A stretch of DNA of 64,000 nt from Yoonia sediminilitoris (GCF_003058085.1 NZ_QBUD01000016.1:30003-94002), one strand, 5' to 3'. Shown: positions 53,221 through 62,764, counted from the first letter of the stretch. Notes: generated from the sequence alone by a model not told the origin. A program made the numbers and translations.

Positions 53221-53871
53221 CTATTGCTCACTGGATTGAACAACACCGTCAAGAATCCAGCCCACGGCTAGCTTGTATCGCGCTCTGCCATCCCTTGTCG
53301 CATAGGCTTGCATGTGCTTGTTCAAGAGCGGCGCGTCTTGAGTTGAAACTTGGTTTCCCAATTCTTCACGTATCTGCGGCGGACGCGTCAGGTCGTTTGC
53401 GATAGACCCGATCGTCAACATGGTAATTGCGTCATTGGCTTCAGCGATCGCCTGACCGCTCAGCATGCCGTCCTGCAGATGCCGGAACATCTGCTCAGTT
53501 GCCATAGCGGTGCCGGGGCCGATGACAGCCTGCCGGATAAAAATCATGCCGGCTCCTGGTGTTTCAAGGAGGCTCGCGCGGATGGAGTCCCAAAGATCAA
53601 CGTAGCGGTCGCGCCAAGTTGATCCCTTGCGAGGCGTTTCGGAGGCCACACGGAAAAGGCTGTCGACGGCCAGATTGGCGAGTTGGTTTTTGTCGTCCAC
53701 ATGGTGGTAGATCGCCATAGCCGACACGCCGCACTGCTCTGCCACCCGCCGCATTGTAAGCGCCGAGGGATCGTTGGATTTCAACACTTCCAGCGCTGCA
53801 TCCACGATTTTTTCCACCGTGAGGTCGCGCCTCCGATTTGTCTTTCTCGGCGATTTCTGAAGCTCCGACAT
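53221..53871 (-). CDS. TetR family transcriptional regulator
   Basis: A 216-aa regulator with a basic N-terminus (SPRKTNRRRDLTVEKIVDAALEVL), a helix-turn-helix (ALTMRRVAEQCGVSAMAIYHHVDDKNQLANLAVD) and a C-terminal ligand domain of the TetR-C class. It is divergent from the FAD monooxygenase gene, with a palindromic AT-rich gap of 76 bases. The likely model is repression of both genes until a substrate-like ligand binds. Confidence 0.92.
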   Translation of the reverse strand: MSELQKSPRKTNRRRDLTVEKIVDAALEVLKSNDPSALTMRRVAEQCGVSAMAIYHHVDDKNQLANLAVDSLFRVASETPRKGSTWRDRYVDLWDSIRASLLETPGAGMIFIRQAVIGPGTAMATEQMFRHLQDGMLSGQAIAEANDAITMLTIGSIANDLTRPPQIREELGNQVSTQDAPLLNKHMQAYATRDGRARYKLAVGWILDGVVQSSEQ

Positions 53872-53879
53872 TTTTTAAC

Positions 53880-53911
53880 TTTACAAGATATAATTATTTA
53901 TACAATGTAAA
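53880..53911. promoter_or_regulatory. candidate TetR operator between regulator and monooxygenase
   Basis: Outer repeat TTTACA...TGTAAA (53880-53885 and 53906-53911) encloses an inner perfect palindrome TATAATTATTTATA (53889-53902). Symmetry and position in the divergent gap suggest the binding site of the TetR protein. Confidence 0.5.
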
Positions 53912-53947
53912 AATACGAGATTTGCTAAGTTGGCATTGGAGTATCAG

Positions 53948-55171
53948 ATGACAATTCAAGGACTGAATGTCGGAGTGATTGGCGGCAGTATTGCCGGGTG
54001 TGCAGCGGCAACCGCTCTGAGCCGCGCTGGCTGCAACGTCGAGGTTTTTGAGCGGTCGTCAAAGGGTCTGACGGACCGGGGCTCGGGAATTGCGATCCCC
54101 GGTCAACTCCGCGCCGATCTGATGGAGCGGGGCTACCTTCCACGGGATTTTCCGAACTGCGAGATGAAGACGCGTTGGTGGCAGTTTCCTGATAACACGA
54201 CACAGGGACGCCGGCTGTGGACGCAAGCCACTCCCGCATTTGCGAACAATTGGGGAAATCTCTGGCGGGCACTGCGCCGGAACGTGCCAACTGACAATTA
54301 TCACGAGGGCCGGAGGCTGTCAGATTTCACCGAAACGGAGACCGGTGTCGTCGCTCAGTTTCACGACGGTGAGGCGAGGAACTTTGACCTCCTGATCGGA
54401 GCGGACGGGTATCATTCTGTGGTCCGCAGCAAGATGCATCCCCAAGCGAAACCCGAATACGCTGGATATGTCTTGTGGCGGGGGAACTACCCAGAGGCCG
54501 AGGTCGACGACAAGAGCCTGATCGACGCCATCGACACAGACTTTGCCTGGCTAACCGTTCCATTCGAGGGCGGACACGGTGTTCTTTACATGATCCCGGA
54601 CCTTGACGGCAGCAACATGCCAGGACACCGCCGGGTCAACTGGGCTGTTTATGCGCCATGCCCGATGGCACAACAGCTCAACGGAATTGAATCCGTGCCT
54701 CCCGGAGCGGTGGAGAAGGCAGCATTTGTCGAGTTCCAAAGGCTGCTAAACGACGACTTCCCGAAAGCTATCCGCGACCTGATCGCTCACACGCGGCACG
54801 AAGACGTTTCGATTCAACCAATCTACGACAGCGTGGTCGATACTTATACCAGCGACAGAACGCTTCTGATCGGCGATGCCGGGACAATGGCCCGCCCCCA
54901 CACCGCATCGGGGGCCACCAAAGCGCTGGAGGATGCGCTGTCTCTCGAAGACCTTGCAGGAACAGTCGATGATCTTGCTGAACTACTTGCGCGCTATGAT
55001 GCCCAAAGATGCGCGCAGGCAAAGACGCTCAGCCAGATCGGCCGTCGCATCGGCCGTGCGCAGGTGTTGGAAACACCCGATTGGGGTACAATGTCGTCAG
55101 CAGATTTCGAGGATTGGCATAAGGCGATCATGTCAGGTGACACTCTGTACCTGTATGGCGAGACGGCCTGA
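53948..55171 (+). CDS. FAD-dependent aromatic/heterocycle monooxygenase
   Basis: A 407-aa class A flavoprotein hydroxylase (PHBH fold). N-terminal Rossmann GVIGGSIAGCAAATALSRAG with Glu at the strand end (VEVFER); middle DG motif LLIGADGYHSVVRSKM; GD motif LIGDAGTMARPHTASGATKALEDAL. It resembles 2,6-dihydroxypyridine hydroxylase-type enzymes, suggesting a hydroxylated ring as substrate. A GGAG site favours ATG 53948 over the TTG at 53930. The adjacent divergent TetR gene is the likely controller. Confidence 0.9.
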   Translation: MTIQGLNVGVIGGSIAGCAAATALSRAGCNVEVFERSSKGLTDRGSGIAIPGQLRADLMERGYLPRDFPNCEMKTRWWQFPDNTTQGRRLWTQATPAFANNWGNLWRALRRNVPTDNYHEGRRLSDFTETETGVVAQFHDGEARNFDLLIGADGYHSVVRSKMHPQAKPEYAGYVLWRGNYPEAEVDDKSLIDAIDTDFAWLTVPFEGGHGVLYMIPDLDGSNMPGHRRVNWAVYAPCPMAQQLNGIESVPPGAVEKAAFVEFQRLLNDDFPKAIRDLIAHTRHEDVSIQPIYDSVVDTYTSDRTLLIGDAGTMARPHTASGATKALEDALSLEDLAGTVDDLAELLARYDAQRCAQAKTLSQIGRRIGRAQVLETPDWGTMSSADFEDWHKAIMSGDTLYLYGETA

Positions 55172-55379
55172 CGAGCGAATTGTCTGCAATACCATTTTCC
55201 ATGGAACGGCGAACATTCATGCTAGGCCCCACGAACCACTCAGGGCTCACTGCCGCCATTCCGGCCCAACTCATCTGGCGACCGCTTCCAACCAGTGAAT
55301 GCCCTCAAATCGAAGCACTTCGCTGAAAGCGCTGAACTATCGCATCTTTGGGAATGGCCGCTTTCTGATTGTGTTTCAG

Positions 55380-55567
55380 GCTCGGACCACCACACCGGCA
55401 AAACCAAAGGCTGCTTAAGCCCCAAAACCGGATTGGCAATGGCCTTCAAGCTGATGATGTCGGCTCGACGCAAATGGCGAAAACTCGACCTGTCAAACCG
55501 CATGCCCAAGATTATTCAAGGCATTGCCTTCGTCGACGGTATCAAGCAAATTCAACCCGCCGCATGA
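55380..55567 (+). pseudogene. IS256 family transposase C-terminal fragment
   Basis: The end of the plus-strand frame reads HTGKTKGCLSPKTGLAMAFK, LMMSARRKWRKLDLSNRMPK and IIQGIAFVDGIKQIQPAA-stop, the conserved tail of Mutator/IS256 transposases (xRTKxTKGCxS...KLxxxAxxxWRxL). The rest of the transposase is absent. A short tandem CACAGGTG repeat (55607-55629) lies just beyond. Confidence 0.7.
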
Positions 55568-55878
55568 TCAGGCCATCACCAACTTTCGGGCATAGCTTGT
55601 TGTGGGCACAGGTGCACAGGTGCACAGGAAGGCATCCAGTCCCATGGCACCTTTTACAGCGTCTACACCCCATCCACGGGCCAAATTGTCATAACGATTG
55701 AGGGTGAGGTTACACTGATGGAGTGAATGCAAGTCATTTTGCAATCCACCGACCCCACCTTTCCACCCAAGGGGCCGGACCCACAAATTGAAAACTACCG
55801 AAAATCGTCAGAGCAGACCTTAGTGTTAGCAGCCGCGAATGGGGCTTTGAGCCCATTTGGTCCGTCGCATTAAACCTT
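55568..55878. other. 311-bp gap beyond the IS256 fragment
   Basis: Holds a short tandem repeat (CACAGGTG twice plus part, 55607-55629) and no supported gene. Confidence 0.4.
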
Positions 55879-56289
55879 TCACATAGGAGCTGCATTGACT
55901 TCGATGGTGTGACGGTCGGGGTCGAGTAGGTAGAGTTGCGGAAAGCCGGCGAGACCTTCGCGGATAACTAATATCCACTTTGGATCATCTTTTGGTAATG
56001 TTTCGCTGTAGCCTCGCTCAACAAGCTTCCCCAACGTGGCTTCGAAATCCTCTGTTCGGAAAGCGAAGTGTACGTCCGCTATGTCGACGCTTTTATTAAG
56101 GCGAAAAGTACCAGCTTTCGGATTGGAAACTAAGTGTATCTGGCGATCGCCGCATGCTAACCATACCCCATCAATTCCAAAATCAGGTCTCGGCAGTAGG
56201 GAAAGGCCGAACAAATCTCGATAAAATTGCGCGGATATTTCGACGTCTCGGACAGGATAAGAAACATGATGCAAAATTAAGTCAGACAT
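55879..56289 (-). CDS. VOC family (glyoxalase/dioxygenase-like) protein
   Basis: A 136-aa vicinal-oxygen-chelate protein of the glyoxalase/bleomycin-resistance fold. LHHVSYPVRDVEISAQFYRDLFGL at the start with a metal-His, DVHFAFRTEDFEATLGKLVERGY in the middle, and LYLLDPDRHTIEVN with the final Glu ligand. Such proteins include dioxygenases, glyoxalases and resistance proteins; no specific reaction can be named. The start at 56289 (MSDLILHH) is chosen over a longer frame. It is convergent-flanked by mobile debris on the right of the monooxygenase. Confidence 0.9.
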   Translation of the reverse strand: MSDLILHHVSYPVRDVEISAQFYRDLFGLSLLPRPDFGIDGVWLACGDRQIHLVSNPKAGTFRLNKSVDIADVHFAFRTEDFEATLGKLVERGYSETLPKDDPKWILVIREGLAGFPQLYLLDPDRHTIEVNAAPM

Positions 56290-56439
56290 GTCGGGCCTCC
56301 AAGAGATCCTCTGTGCGGAATATTCCCTCCAGCAGGCCTCACCAAAGTGCCTAGTGCCTGACGGGCTCATTTTCAACACACTTCACTACAGAAGCGGACA
56401 ACACTTGTGGTCGCAGACGAAAAATCTGATGGTAAAAGA

Positions 56440-57150
56440 ATGACTGCTGAAATAAGAAGAAAAACCATTGTCATTGGAGCGACCGGCGGCATGGGAAGTG
56501 CCGTGGCTCTTGACCGGGCACGTCAAGGCGACGTCCTTGCTCTGATCGGGCGGGATCACTCGAGACTGGCGCAGATCGCGCAAAAGATCGGCGAAAAACA
56601 CGAAAAGCCGGGAGTCCTGACCGTTGATCTCGGCGACATGAAATCCTGTGCCCGGTGCATAAACGAGACTGTCGAGTTAATGGACGGCCTCGACACTTTG
56701 ATTTTCTGTGCCGGCGCACACGTGAGAGGTCGGACGATAGAAGCTCACCTTCAAAGCTGGGACCACGTCTTGGATGTAAATTTTCGGGCGTTTGTCCATC
56801 TTGTCCGCGCGGGTATTGGTCGCATCAACGGATCTGGACATGGCGCGGTCATAGCGATAGGTTCGATAACCCCGGCCTACGCCGGTGCGGGGATGAATCT
56901 TGCGGCCAAGCGAGCACTAGGTGGTTTCTGCGAAACACTCTTCGATGATGTTCGTGAATTTGGAACTAAGGTTAGTGTTATTCACCCAGGATTTGTTGCC
57001 ACATCTATGTCAGCGTCACCGAGGCTTCAATCTGATCTGATGATACAGCCAGACGACATATCTGCCGCGGTCGGGTTTATCCTGCAAACCGCTTCAACAG
57101 CGTGCCCAACCGAGATCGTGATCCGCCCCCAACGGTCACCCTACAAATGA
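56440..57150 (+). CDS. SDR family protein lacking the catalytic tyrosine
   Basis: About 236 aa from ATG 56440 (MTAEIRRKT), or 247 from the GTG at 56407. The Rossmann motif IVIGATGGMGSAVALDRARQG, the IFCAGAH strand and IAIGSI with its Ser are present. At the YxxxK position the sequence is GMNLAAKRAL: the Lys is kept, but Asn replaces Tyr. This should cripple the usual dehydrogenase chemistry, so it may be a degenerate, binding-only or unusual SDR. It is divergent from the VOC gene by about 150 bases. Confidence 0.85.
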   Translation: MTAEIRRKTIVIGATGGMGSAVALDRARQGDVLALIGRDHSRLAQIAQKIGEKHEKPGVLTVDLGDMKSCARCINETVELMDGLDTLIFCAGAHVRGRTIEAHLQSWDHVLDVNFRAFVHLVRAGIGRINGSGHGAVIAIGSITPAYAGAGMNLAAKRALGGFCETLFDDVREFGTKVSVIHPGFVATSMSASPRLQSDLMIQPDDISAAVGFILQTASTACPTEIVIRPQRSPYK

Positions 57151-57241
57151 GACTTTGCCGAATTTAGCGACGGCAAATCGGTACAAAGCTCTGGCCCTGG
57201 GGATACTAGCTGGTGTAAACACACAAAGGATTATTCGATAG

Positions 57242-57433
57242 CAAGACAGGGGGCGTTTTAGCGCACTCTGGGCGTCCCGGGCGCAGACCGCATCCCTACA
57301 TCGTCTGAACGACCGCGATCTCAGGGATATTGGGCTTACCGAAGACGACATCCATGGCGCCAACAATCCACCACTCAGCACCGATACCGCTTTAGCGCTT
57401 GATCGTATTCGTCCCACTCGCAGCGGCAATTGA
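57242..57433 (+). pseudogene. DUF1127 small protein remnant
   Basis: Plus-strand reading between a TAG and the stop at 57433 gives FSALWASRAQTASLHRLNDR and DLRDIGLTEDDIHGANN, matching the DUF1127 core (RLxDRxLRDIGLTxxDI). There is no start codon after the preceding TAG, so the N-terminus is missing or the start lost. DUF1127 proteins are small Arg-rich proteins linked to RNA turnover in rhizobia. Confidence 0.55.
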
Positions 57434-57507
57434 TAAGGTAGGCTGGGGCACAATGAGGGGCCGCAATCGGATGACGGCTTTGTCTAATTGCAGTGATCTG
57501 GCGGATG

Positions 57508-60500
57508 TCAGCTTTGCTGTTTGGTCAAATTGCCACCTGAAGCCGCTTTATGATGATGCTTTGACATGGTGCCGAGACCGAAATCGTCCAGAATGGCATA
57601 GAGTGCCGGCAAGGCAAAAAGGACGATGATCCCAGCATAAAACAGCCCGAAGACAAGGCTTGCCACAAGGGGGATCAGGATTTGCGCCTGAAGACTGGTT
57701 TCCAGAAGGATGGGCGTAAGGCCTGCGACGGTGGTCAGCGAAGTCAGAAAGATCGCTCTGAAGCGGGCCTGCGTCGCGGTTACGGCGGCTTCGGCGACTG
57801 TGGTTGCTGCGCCGTGTTCGTTCTTGATGAAGTCGACCAGCAGGATCGAATTGTTGATCACGACCCCCGCCAGCGCGACATAACCCAGCATGCTGGGCAT
57901 CGAGAAATCAAGCCCCATGGCCATGTGGCCGAAGATGGTACCCGTCAGCGACAGCGGAATTATCAGCATAACGACGATCGGCTCGACATAAGATCGAAAC
58001 AGGAAGCTGAGCAAAAGGAACACGCCGACCAACCCCACGACAAAGCCTTTGACCATCGATTGCTGGGTCTTTCCTGCTTCGGCATTTTGCCCCTCAACGT
58101 CCAGTGTGACGTCAGGATGTCGCAACAGGAATTCCGGTGCGAAGCGCGCAAGCGTGTCTGCTACAATCGCGTTTGCATTGGCAACACTTGTGTCGATTGT
58201 TCCTTGGACTGTGACTGTCCGCCTGCCGTTTTCGCGATTGATACGGCTGTATCCCGTGCTTGTGGTGACGTCGGCAACCATACTCAGAGGGACCGAGCTG
58301 CCATCACTGCGATATATATCGAAAGCCATGAACTGATCCTGATCCGTGACCGCATCCGTGCTGTATTGTGCCGTGATTTCCAGCAGATCGCCATTCCTCT
58401 GGATCTCGCTGATACTCAATCCGAAATAGGCGGCGCGCAATTGATCCGCGACCATCGCGGCCGTGATACCCATGGGCCCTGCGGCATCACGTAGGCTGAC
58501 CTGCAATTCGCGCTTGCCTGCGCGCAGGTCCGACATGACGGAGGTGACACCCTGATACCGCCCGATCCAGTCGCGCAGCTCGTCCGCTGCCGCACCAAGT
58601 GCCGCGAGATTATCGCCGCGCAGGCGAAGATCGATCGCGATACCGGCAGGGCCGATCGTTGCCTCTGCATAGTTTAGGTTCAACACATCGGGCACAGGGC
58701 CAACCGCCTCTTGCCAGCGGCGCATGATTTCATCGGGGCGAACGTTGCGCAATGATGACGGCAGCAAGTCAACACTTACTGTCGCAACATGTTCACCGCT
58801 CTCGAAGGCATCGCGGTTTACGCCGAAGGACACGGTCACATGGCGCACCAGCGCCGCCTGTTCCGGCTGCAAAGGCGTGAGGTCAGCGTTCACGCGCTCC
58901 AGCCCCGTTTCCAGTTGCGCCACCACCGCCGCAGTCCGTGCCTGCGGCGTGCCTTGCGGCAGCAAGACCCGTGCCACGACGGTATCGCCGTCAAGTTCGG
59001 GGAAGGCAGTGAACTTCACATAGCCACCGGCCAGCATGGTAATCGAAACCAGAAGTGCTGTAACGCTAAGCCCGGCCGTGGCATAGCGCCACCGTATGGT
59101 TAGATCGACAAACGGCCCGACGAGGCGGTCGCGCATCCAGGCCATTGCGCCCTCGACGCGGAGCCGGACGGCGCCGTCTTTGGCGGGGGCATCCAGTGCA
59201 TGGACCAGATGATGGGGAAGTATCAGAAAAGCCTCGATCAGGGACACGGACAACACGAACAGCATGACGACAGGCACGACCCGCAGGATTGCACCCAAGT
59301 CCCCTTGCAGGAACGCGAGCGATCCGAAAACCATCGCTGTCGTGGCAAAGGACGCCAGAACGTTCGGAAAGACCTGTGAGGCACCTTCGACCGCAGCATC
59401 AAAGGCGCTGCGACCCTTTTCGCGCAGCCGCGCGATATTTTCCGCGATCACGATGGCATCGTCCATCAGAAGGCCAATCACGATCAGCAAACCCAAGGTC
59501 GTCATCAGGTTGAGCGAATATCCAACCGCAGCCATTAGCGCCACGCCCCCCATGAACGACACGGGCAGGCCCATGGCGACCCAGAACGAAAACCGGAATC
59601 CGAAAAACAACCAAAGGACTGCGAACACCAGCGCAAGCCCCTGCAGGCCGTTGACCACGACCAGCGCCAGACGTTCACGCACCACAGAGGCCGCGTCTGC
59701 CGAAATTTCCAGCACGACACCGGGAGGGGCCTGTTGCCGCTCTGCGTCAAGAAAGTCGTTCAGTGTGTCGATGATACGCAAGCTGTCTTCTGACCGCGTC
59801 TTGCTGATCTCGAGGATCGCGGCGGGGCGTCCGTCGAACAAGATGAAATTGTCTGTCTGTGAAAAACCTTCCGTGATTTGCGCGATCTCGCCCAGCAGGA
59901 CCTGGCCGCCGGTCTCGGTTGAGCGGATCACGAGTGCTTCAAGGTCGGCGGCAGTCTGACGTTCTTCATCAACACGCATCAGGAATGTTTCGCTGCCTGT
60001 CGTCAGGCTGCCCGCCGGAAGATCGAGGCTTGCCGATTGCACCGCGCGCGCCACGTCGCCAACCGAAACGCCATAATCCCTCAGGGCGGATGGCTTCAGC
60101 CCGATCTGAAGCTCTCGGTTCGAAAACCCTGTGATGTCGACTTTCGGTATACCGCCCCATCGCAGCATTCTTGTCCGCATTTCCTCGGCGTAACGATGAA
60201 GGTCAACCCGGTCTTGCGGGCCTGTAATGGCGACGGAAATTACCGGATCGGTTTGCCCCAGGGTCCTTATGCGAGGCGCTTCGGCCCGGTCAGGGAAGTC
60301 GGAAATCGTGTCGATCTCTGACGTCACATTCGCCACGAAGGCCTGATATTCCTCGCTGGCGCGCATTTCAATCCGGGCCTTGGCCAACCCTTCGCGGGCC
60401 TCGCAGGATTGCCGGTCAATCCCGGTCACGGCATCAAGCGCATCCTCGATCCGCGCGCAGATCGCGGTTTCGACATCTTCGGGTCGCGCACCGGGATATG

Positions 60501-60642
60501 CCACGGTAACCTCGACTTCGCTTTGCCCCGCCCGGGGAAAGGTTTCGCGCAAGAGCGTTGGTCCCGCAATCAGGCCTGCCGCCAGAAAGCCGATCATGAG
60601 CAAGTTTGCGATGGTGGGGTGTGCGGTGAAATACCGGATCAT
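57508..60642 (-). CDS. RND efflux transporter permease
   Basis: A 1044-aa AcrB/MexB-superfamily pump (usual length ~1030-1050). The N-terminal segment RYFTAHPTIANLLMIGFLAAG, two large periplasmic porter regions and twelve TM helices are evident. TM4 carries the proton-relay pair in LLMDDAIVIAENI. TM10 has VINNSILLVDFI, with Asn where AcrB has Lys940; this form is common in a separate HAE1 subgroup. Its ATG overlaps the stop of the adaptor gene by 4 bases. With the adaptor it should form a tripartite export system with an outer-membrane channel not encoded here. Confidence 0.94.
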   Translation of the reverse strand: MIRYFTAHPTIANLLMIGFLAAGLIAGPTLLRETFPRAGQSEVEVTVAYPGARPEDVETAICARIEDALDAVTGIDRQSCEAREGLAKARIEMRASEEYQAFVANVTSEIDTISDFPDRAEAPRIRTLGQTDPVISVAITGPQDRVDLHRYAEEMRTRMLRWGGIPKVDITGFSNRELQIGLKPSALRDYGVSVGDVARAVQSASLDLPAGSLTTGSETFLMRVDEERQTAADLEALVIRSTETGGQVLLGEIAQITEGFSQTDNFILFDGRPAAILEISKTRSEDSLRIIDTLNDFLDAERQQAPPGVVLEISADAASVVRERLALVVVNGLQGLALVFAVLWLFFGFRFSFWVAMGLPVSFMGGVALMAAVGYSLNLMTTLGLLIVIGLLMDDAIVIAENIARLREKGRSAFDAAVEGASQVFPNVLASFATTAMVFGSLAFLQGDLGAILRVVPVVMLFVLSVSLIEAFLILPHHLVHALDAPAKDGAVRLRVEGAMAWMRDRLVGPFVDLTIRWRYATAGLSVTALLVSITMLAGGYVKFTAFPELDGDTVVARVLLPQGTPQARTAAVVAQLETGLERVNADLTPLQPEQAALVRHVTVSFGVNRDAFESGEHVATVSVDLLPSSLRNVRPDEIMRRWQEAVGPVPDVLNLNYAEATIGPAGIAIDLRLRGDNLAALGAAADELRDWIGRYQGVTSVMSDLRAGKRELQVSLRDAAGPMGITAAMVADQLRAAYFGLSISEIQRNGDLLEITAQYSTDAVTDQDQFMAFDIYRSDGSSVPLSMVADVTTSTGYSRINRENGRRTVTVQGTIDTSVANANAIVADTLARFAPEFLLRHPDVTLDVEGQNAEAGKTQQSMVKGFVVGLVGVFLLLSFLFRSYVEPIVVMLIIPLSLTGTIFGHMAMGLDFSMPSMLGYVALAGVVINNSILLVDFIKNEHGAATTVAEAAVTATQARFRAIFLTSLTTVAGLTPILLETSLQAQILIPLVASLVFGLFYAGIIVLFALPALYAILDDFGLGTMSKHHHKAASGGNLTKQQS

Positions 60643-61997
60643 TTCAAGCGCCCGCCGCCAGCAAGCTTCGCCATGACTGCATCATCGACGTGAGGCTCCA
60701 GCAGCATCCCCTCGATCGCCGGACTTGGAGGCACCACGAGGACCATTGCACCGGACGGCAGCCCTTCGCTGACAACGACGATGTCACCTTGAGCAAGGCT
60801 TGGCGTCACAGGAACACGGCGCAACCGGTTGTCCGCGTCCGCGATCATGACCACGCCATCACGCAGCGCCGTGCGGGGCAGGACCAGACCCTCAAGCGGG
60901 GGGGCCATAAGAATGACCTCGACGAACATGCCTTGTGTCAGCGGCGGCCGAAGCCCAGGGTTGGCTTCCCTGTAGGCGTCCTCCACCCGCACGACGACCC
61001 CGACTGCACCGCTCAGGGGATCAATCGTGTCACTTAGGCGGTCGATGGTTGCATCCCAACTTACCATGTCGCCCCCCAGTTCAAGGTTGACGGATACGGT
61101 CAAATCCAGATTTCGGATGGTCGATGTCATCGCGGACGGATCCATTGGCGACACGCTGGTGTTTGGCGCGGCCGAACGCATGAGCCCGCGCAGGCTGGCA
61201 AGATTGATTTGCGCCTCAACTTCGGCAGCCTCTATGCCATCCAATTCCGCAATCGTGCTGCCTGCACGAACGAACTCTCCTGTTTCGACAGCGACCTGCG
61301 AAACGCGTGCGGTATAGGGCAGCGTGAGTTCCGTATGCGCCAGATTGCGTTCCGCCTGTTCCAGACTGATCTGCGCAGCAGCGATCTGTTCTGTCTGGAC
61401 CGCACGCTGCGTTGGCAGCAAAGCAAGAGAACTTGCCACATTTTGAACCCGCTGCCGTCCTGCCAGAACCGCCGCGCGTGCTGCATCGCGGCTGGTTTGC
61501 GGTATGGACCCAGCGTTAAAAAGTGTTTCAGCACGTGTCAGTTCTTGCTCCAGAAGGTCAAGCGATTGGCGCTCAATTTCCAGCGACGCCTCAAGGTTTT
61601 CCTGCGTGACGGCCAACTCTGCAAAACGGGCCTGAGCGGTACGGATAGTCGAACGTGACTGGGCGATGGCCAGATTATAATCAGCCGGTGACAAGCGCAG
61701 TAGAACCGCCCCGGCTGGCAGGATTTCGCCACGGTTGAGCATCGGGTTCACATAGTCTGCGGTTCCGGCCACTTGCGCGACCGCTTCGTAGACACGCGCA
61801 GGTTCTGCCCTGCCAAAGCCCCGGATCATCGGGCGCACCGCATCGGTTCGGGCGATGATAACGCTGACATGTGTGGTGCGTTCACCCAGGATTTGCTGCT
61901 CTGGCGGTGGGCTGTTGGAGACCGTGTAGGATAAAAATGCCACGCCGAGCCCGACAATCGGCAGCGAAATCAGGGCGAGTTTCACGAGGTTTTTCAT
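60639..61997 (-). CDS. RND efflux periplasmic adaptor (MFP) protein
   Basis: A 452-aa membrane-fusion protein. An N-terminal membrane helix (LALISLPIVGLGVAFLSYTV) anchors a lipoyl/barrel-sandwich domain (AVAQVAGTADYVNPMLNRGE ... ARVSQVAVETGEFVRAGSTIAEL), a long alpha hairpin between the lipoyl halves, and beta-barrel and membrane-proximal domains (LPRTALRDGVVMIADADNRLRRVPV). It sits between the TetR gene and the pump gene and overlaps both by 4 bases. Confidence 0.94.
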   Translation of the reverse strand: MKNLVKLALISLPIVGLGVAFLSYTVSNSPPPEQQILGERTTHVSVIIARTDAVRPMIRGFGRAEPARVYEAVAQVAGTADYVNPMLNRGEILPAGAVLLRLSPADYNLAIAQSRSTIRTAQARFAELAVTQENLEASLEIERQSLDLLEQELTRAETLFNAGSIPQTSRDAARAAVLAGRQRVQNVASSLALLPTQRAVQTEQIAAAQISLEQAERNLAHTELTLPYTARVSQVAVETGEFVRAGSTIAELDGIEAAEVEAQINLASLRGLMRSAAPNTSVSPMDPSAMTSTIRNLDLTVSVNLELGGDMVSWDATIDRLSDTIDPLSGAVGVVVRVEDAYREANPGLRPPLTQGMFVEVILMAPPLEGLVLPRTALRDGVVMIADADNRLRRVPVTPSLAQGDIVVVSEGLPSGAMVLVVPPSPAIEGMLLEPHVDDAVMAKLAGGGRLK

Positions 61998-62608
61998 AAT
62001 GCAGGCCCCTTTGATGCCAATGCTGCAATTTGCAGGTCAAAAAGCCGTGCGCAATCGCGCACCAGATGGGATGGTTCGCGCGAGATAATCATTTTCAAGA
62101 TCTGACTTTGCATGACACCGATGATCAGGTTGACGATATCTGGTGCGCTTATAAATTTGCATATTTCGCCCTGACTTTGGGCTTGCTCGGCCAAATGGAC
62201 CATAAGGCTGCGAAGCTGCGCCATTTCTTTTTGCAAGCGGCGTCGAATGACTTCGTGGGATCCTGTTGCGTTACGCATCACCATGATGTCGGGCAGCGCC
62301 GGAACGCTTTGAATGAACTGGGCATGTTGAAGGAATAGATCACGCAGGCGGGCGACAGGCGGCAAAGCAGAGGCTTCGCCGTTGCGGACGATCTTGGTGA
62401 ACTGTTCGGCAAGTTGATCCGATACAGCCAGCCAAATCGCGTCCTTGTTCTTGAAGTGTTTGTAGATCGCAGGCTGTGAAATGCCCAATCGGCCTGCAAT
62501 TCGTGAGGTCGACACCGCGTCCGGTCCAAGCTCGAATGCAAGTTGAAGCGTCGCCTGCACGATTTCAATTTGGCGATTACTTTGTGCGGCCATTGCTGCT
62601 GCGATCAT
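61994..62608 (-). CDS. TetR family regulator of the RND operon
   Basis: A 204-aa TetR regulator. IEIVQATLQLAFELGPDAVSTSRIAGRLGISQPAIYKHFKNKDAIWLAVSD is the helix-turn-helix; the C-terminal part is a ligand pocket of the efflux-repressor kind. It leads the operon and is probably an autorepressor that releases the pump when a toxic compound binds. A 24-bp palindrome lies 130 bases upstream. The ATG used gives N-terminal MIAAAMAAQ; ATG 62593 is an alternative. Confidence 0.93.
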   Translation of the reverse strand: MIAAAMAAQSNRQIEIVQATLQLAFELGPDAVSTSRIAGRLGISQPAIYKHFKNKDAIWLAVSDQLAEQFTKIVRNGEASALPPVARLRDLFLQHAQFIQSVPALPDIMVMRNATGSHEVIRRRLQKEMAQLRSLMVHLAEQAQSQGEICKFISAPDIVNLIIGVMQSQILKMIISREPSHLVRDCARLFDLQIAALASKGPAL

Positions 62609-62740
62609 GCGCTTATCGCTGAGTTGAATGGTCTTCGTGCGGCTGTCGCCCGTACCAGCGGGCTAAGCCCGAAGCCAAAAAGCGCTGAGATCGGCATTTC
62701 GAAATTGTCCTTAACACAATAGTTCAGGCCCTCTACCTCA

Positions 62741-62764
62741 CTTTGTTATATACTTATAACCAAG
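62741..62764. promoter_or_regulatory. palindromic operator candidate of the RND operon
   Basis: CTTTGTTATA-TACT-TATAACCAAG: 10-bp arms with a single mismatched pair (T/C) around a 4-base spacer, in an AT-rich stretch upstream of the TetR start. Length and symmetry match TetR-family operators. Confidence 0.55.
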
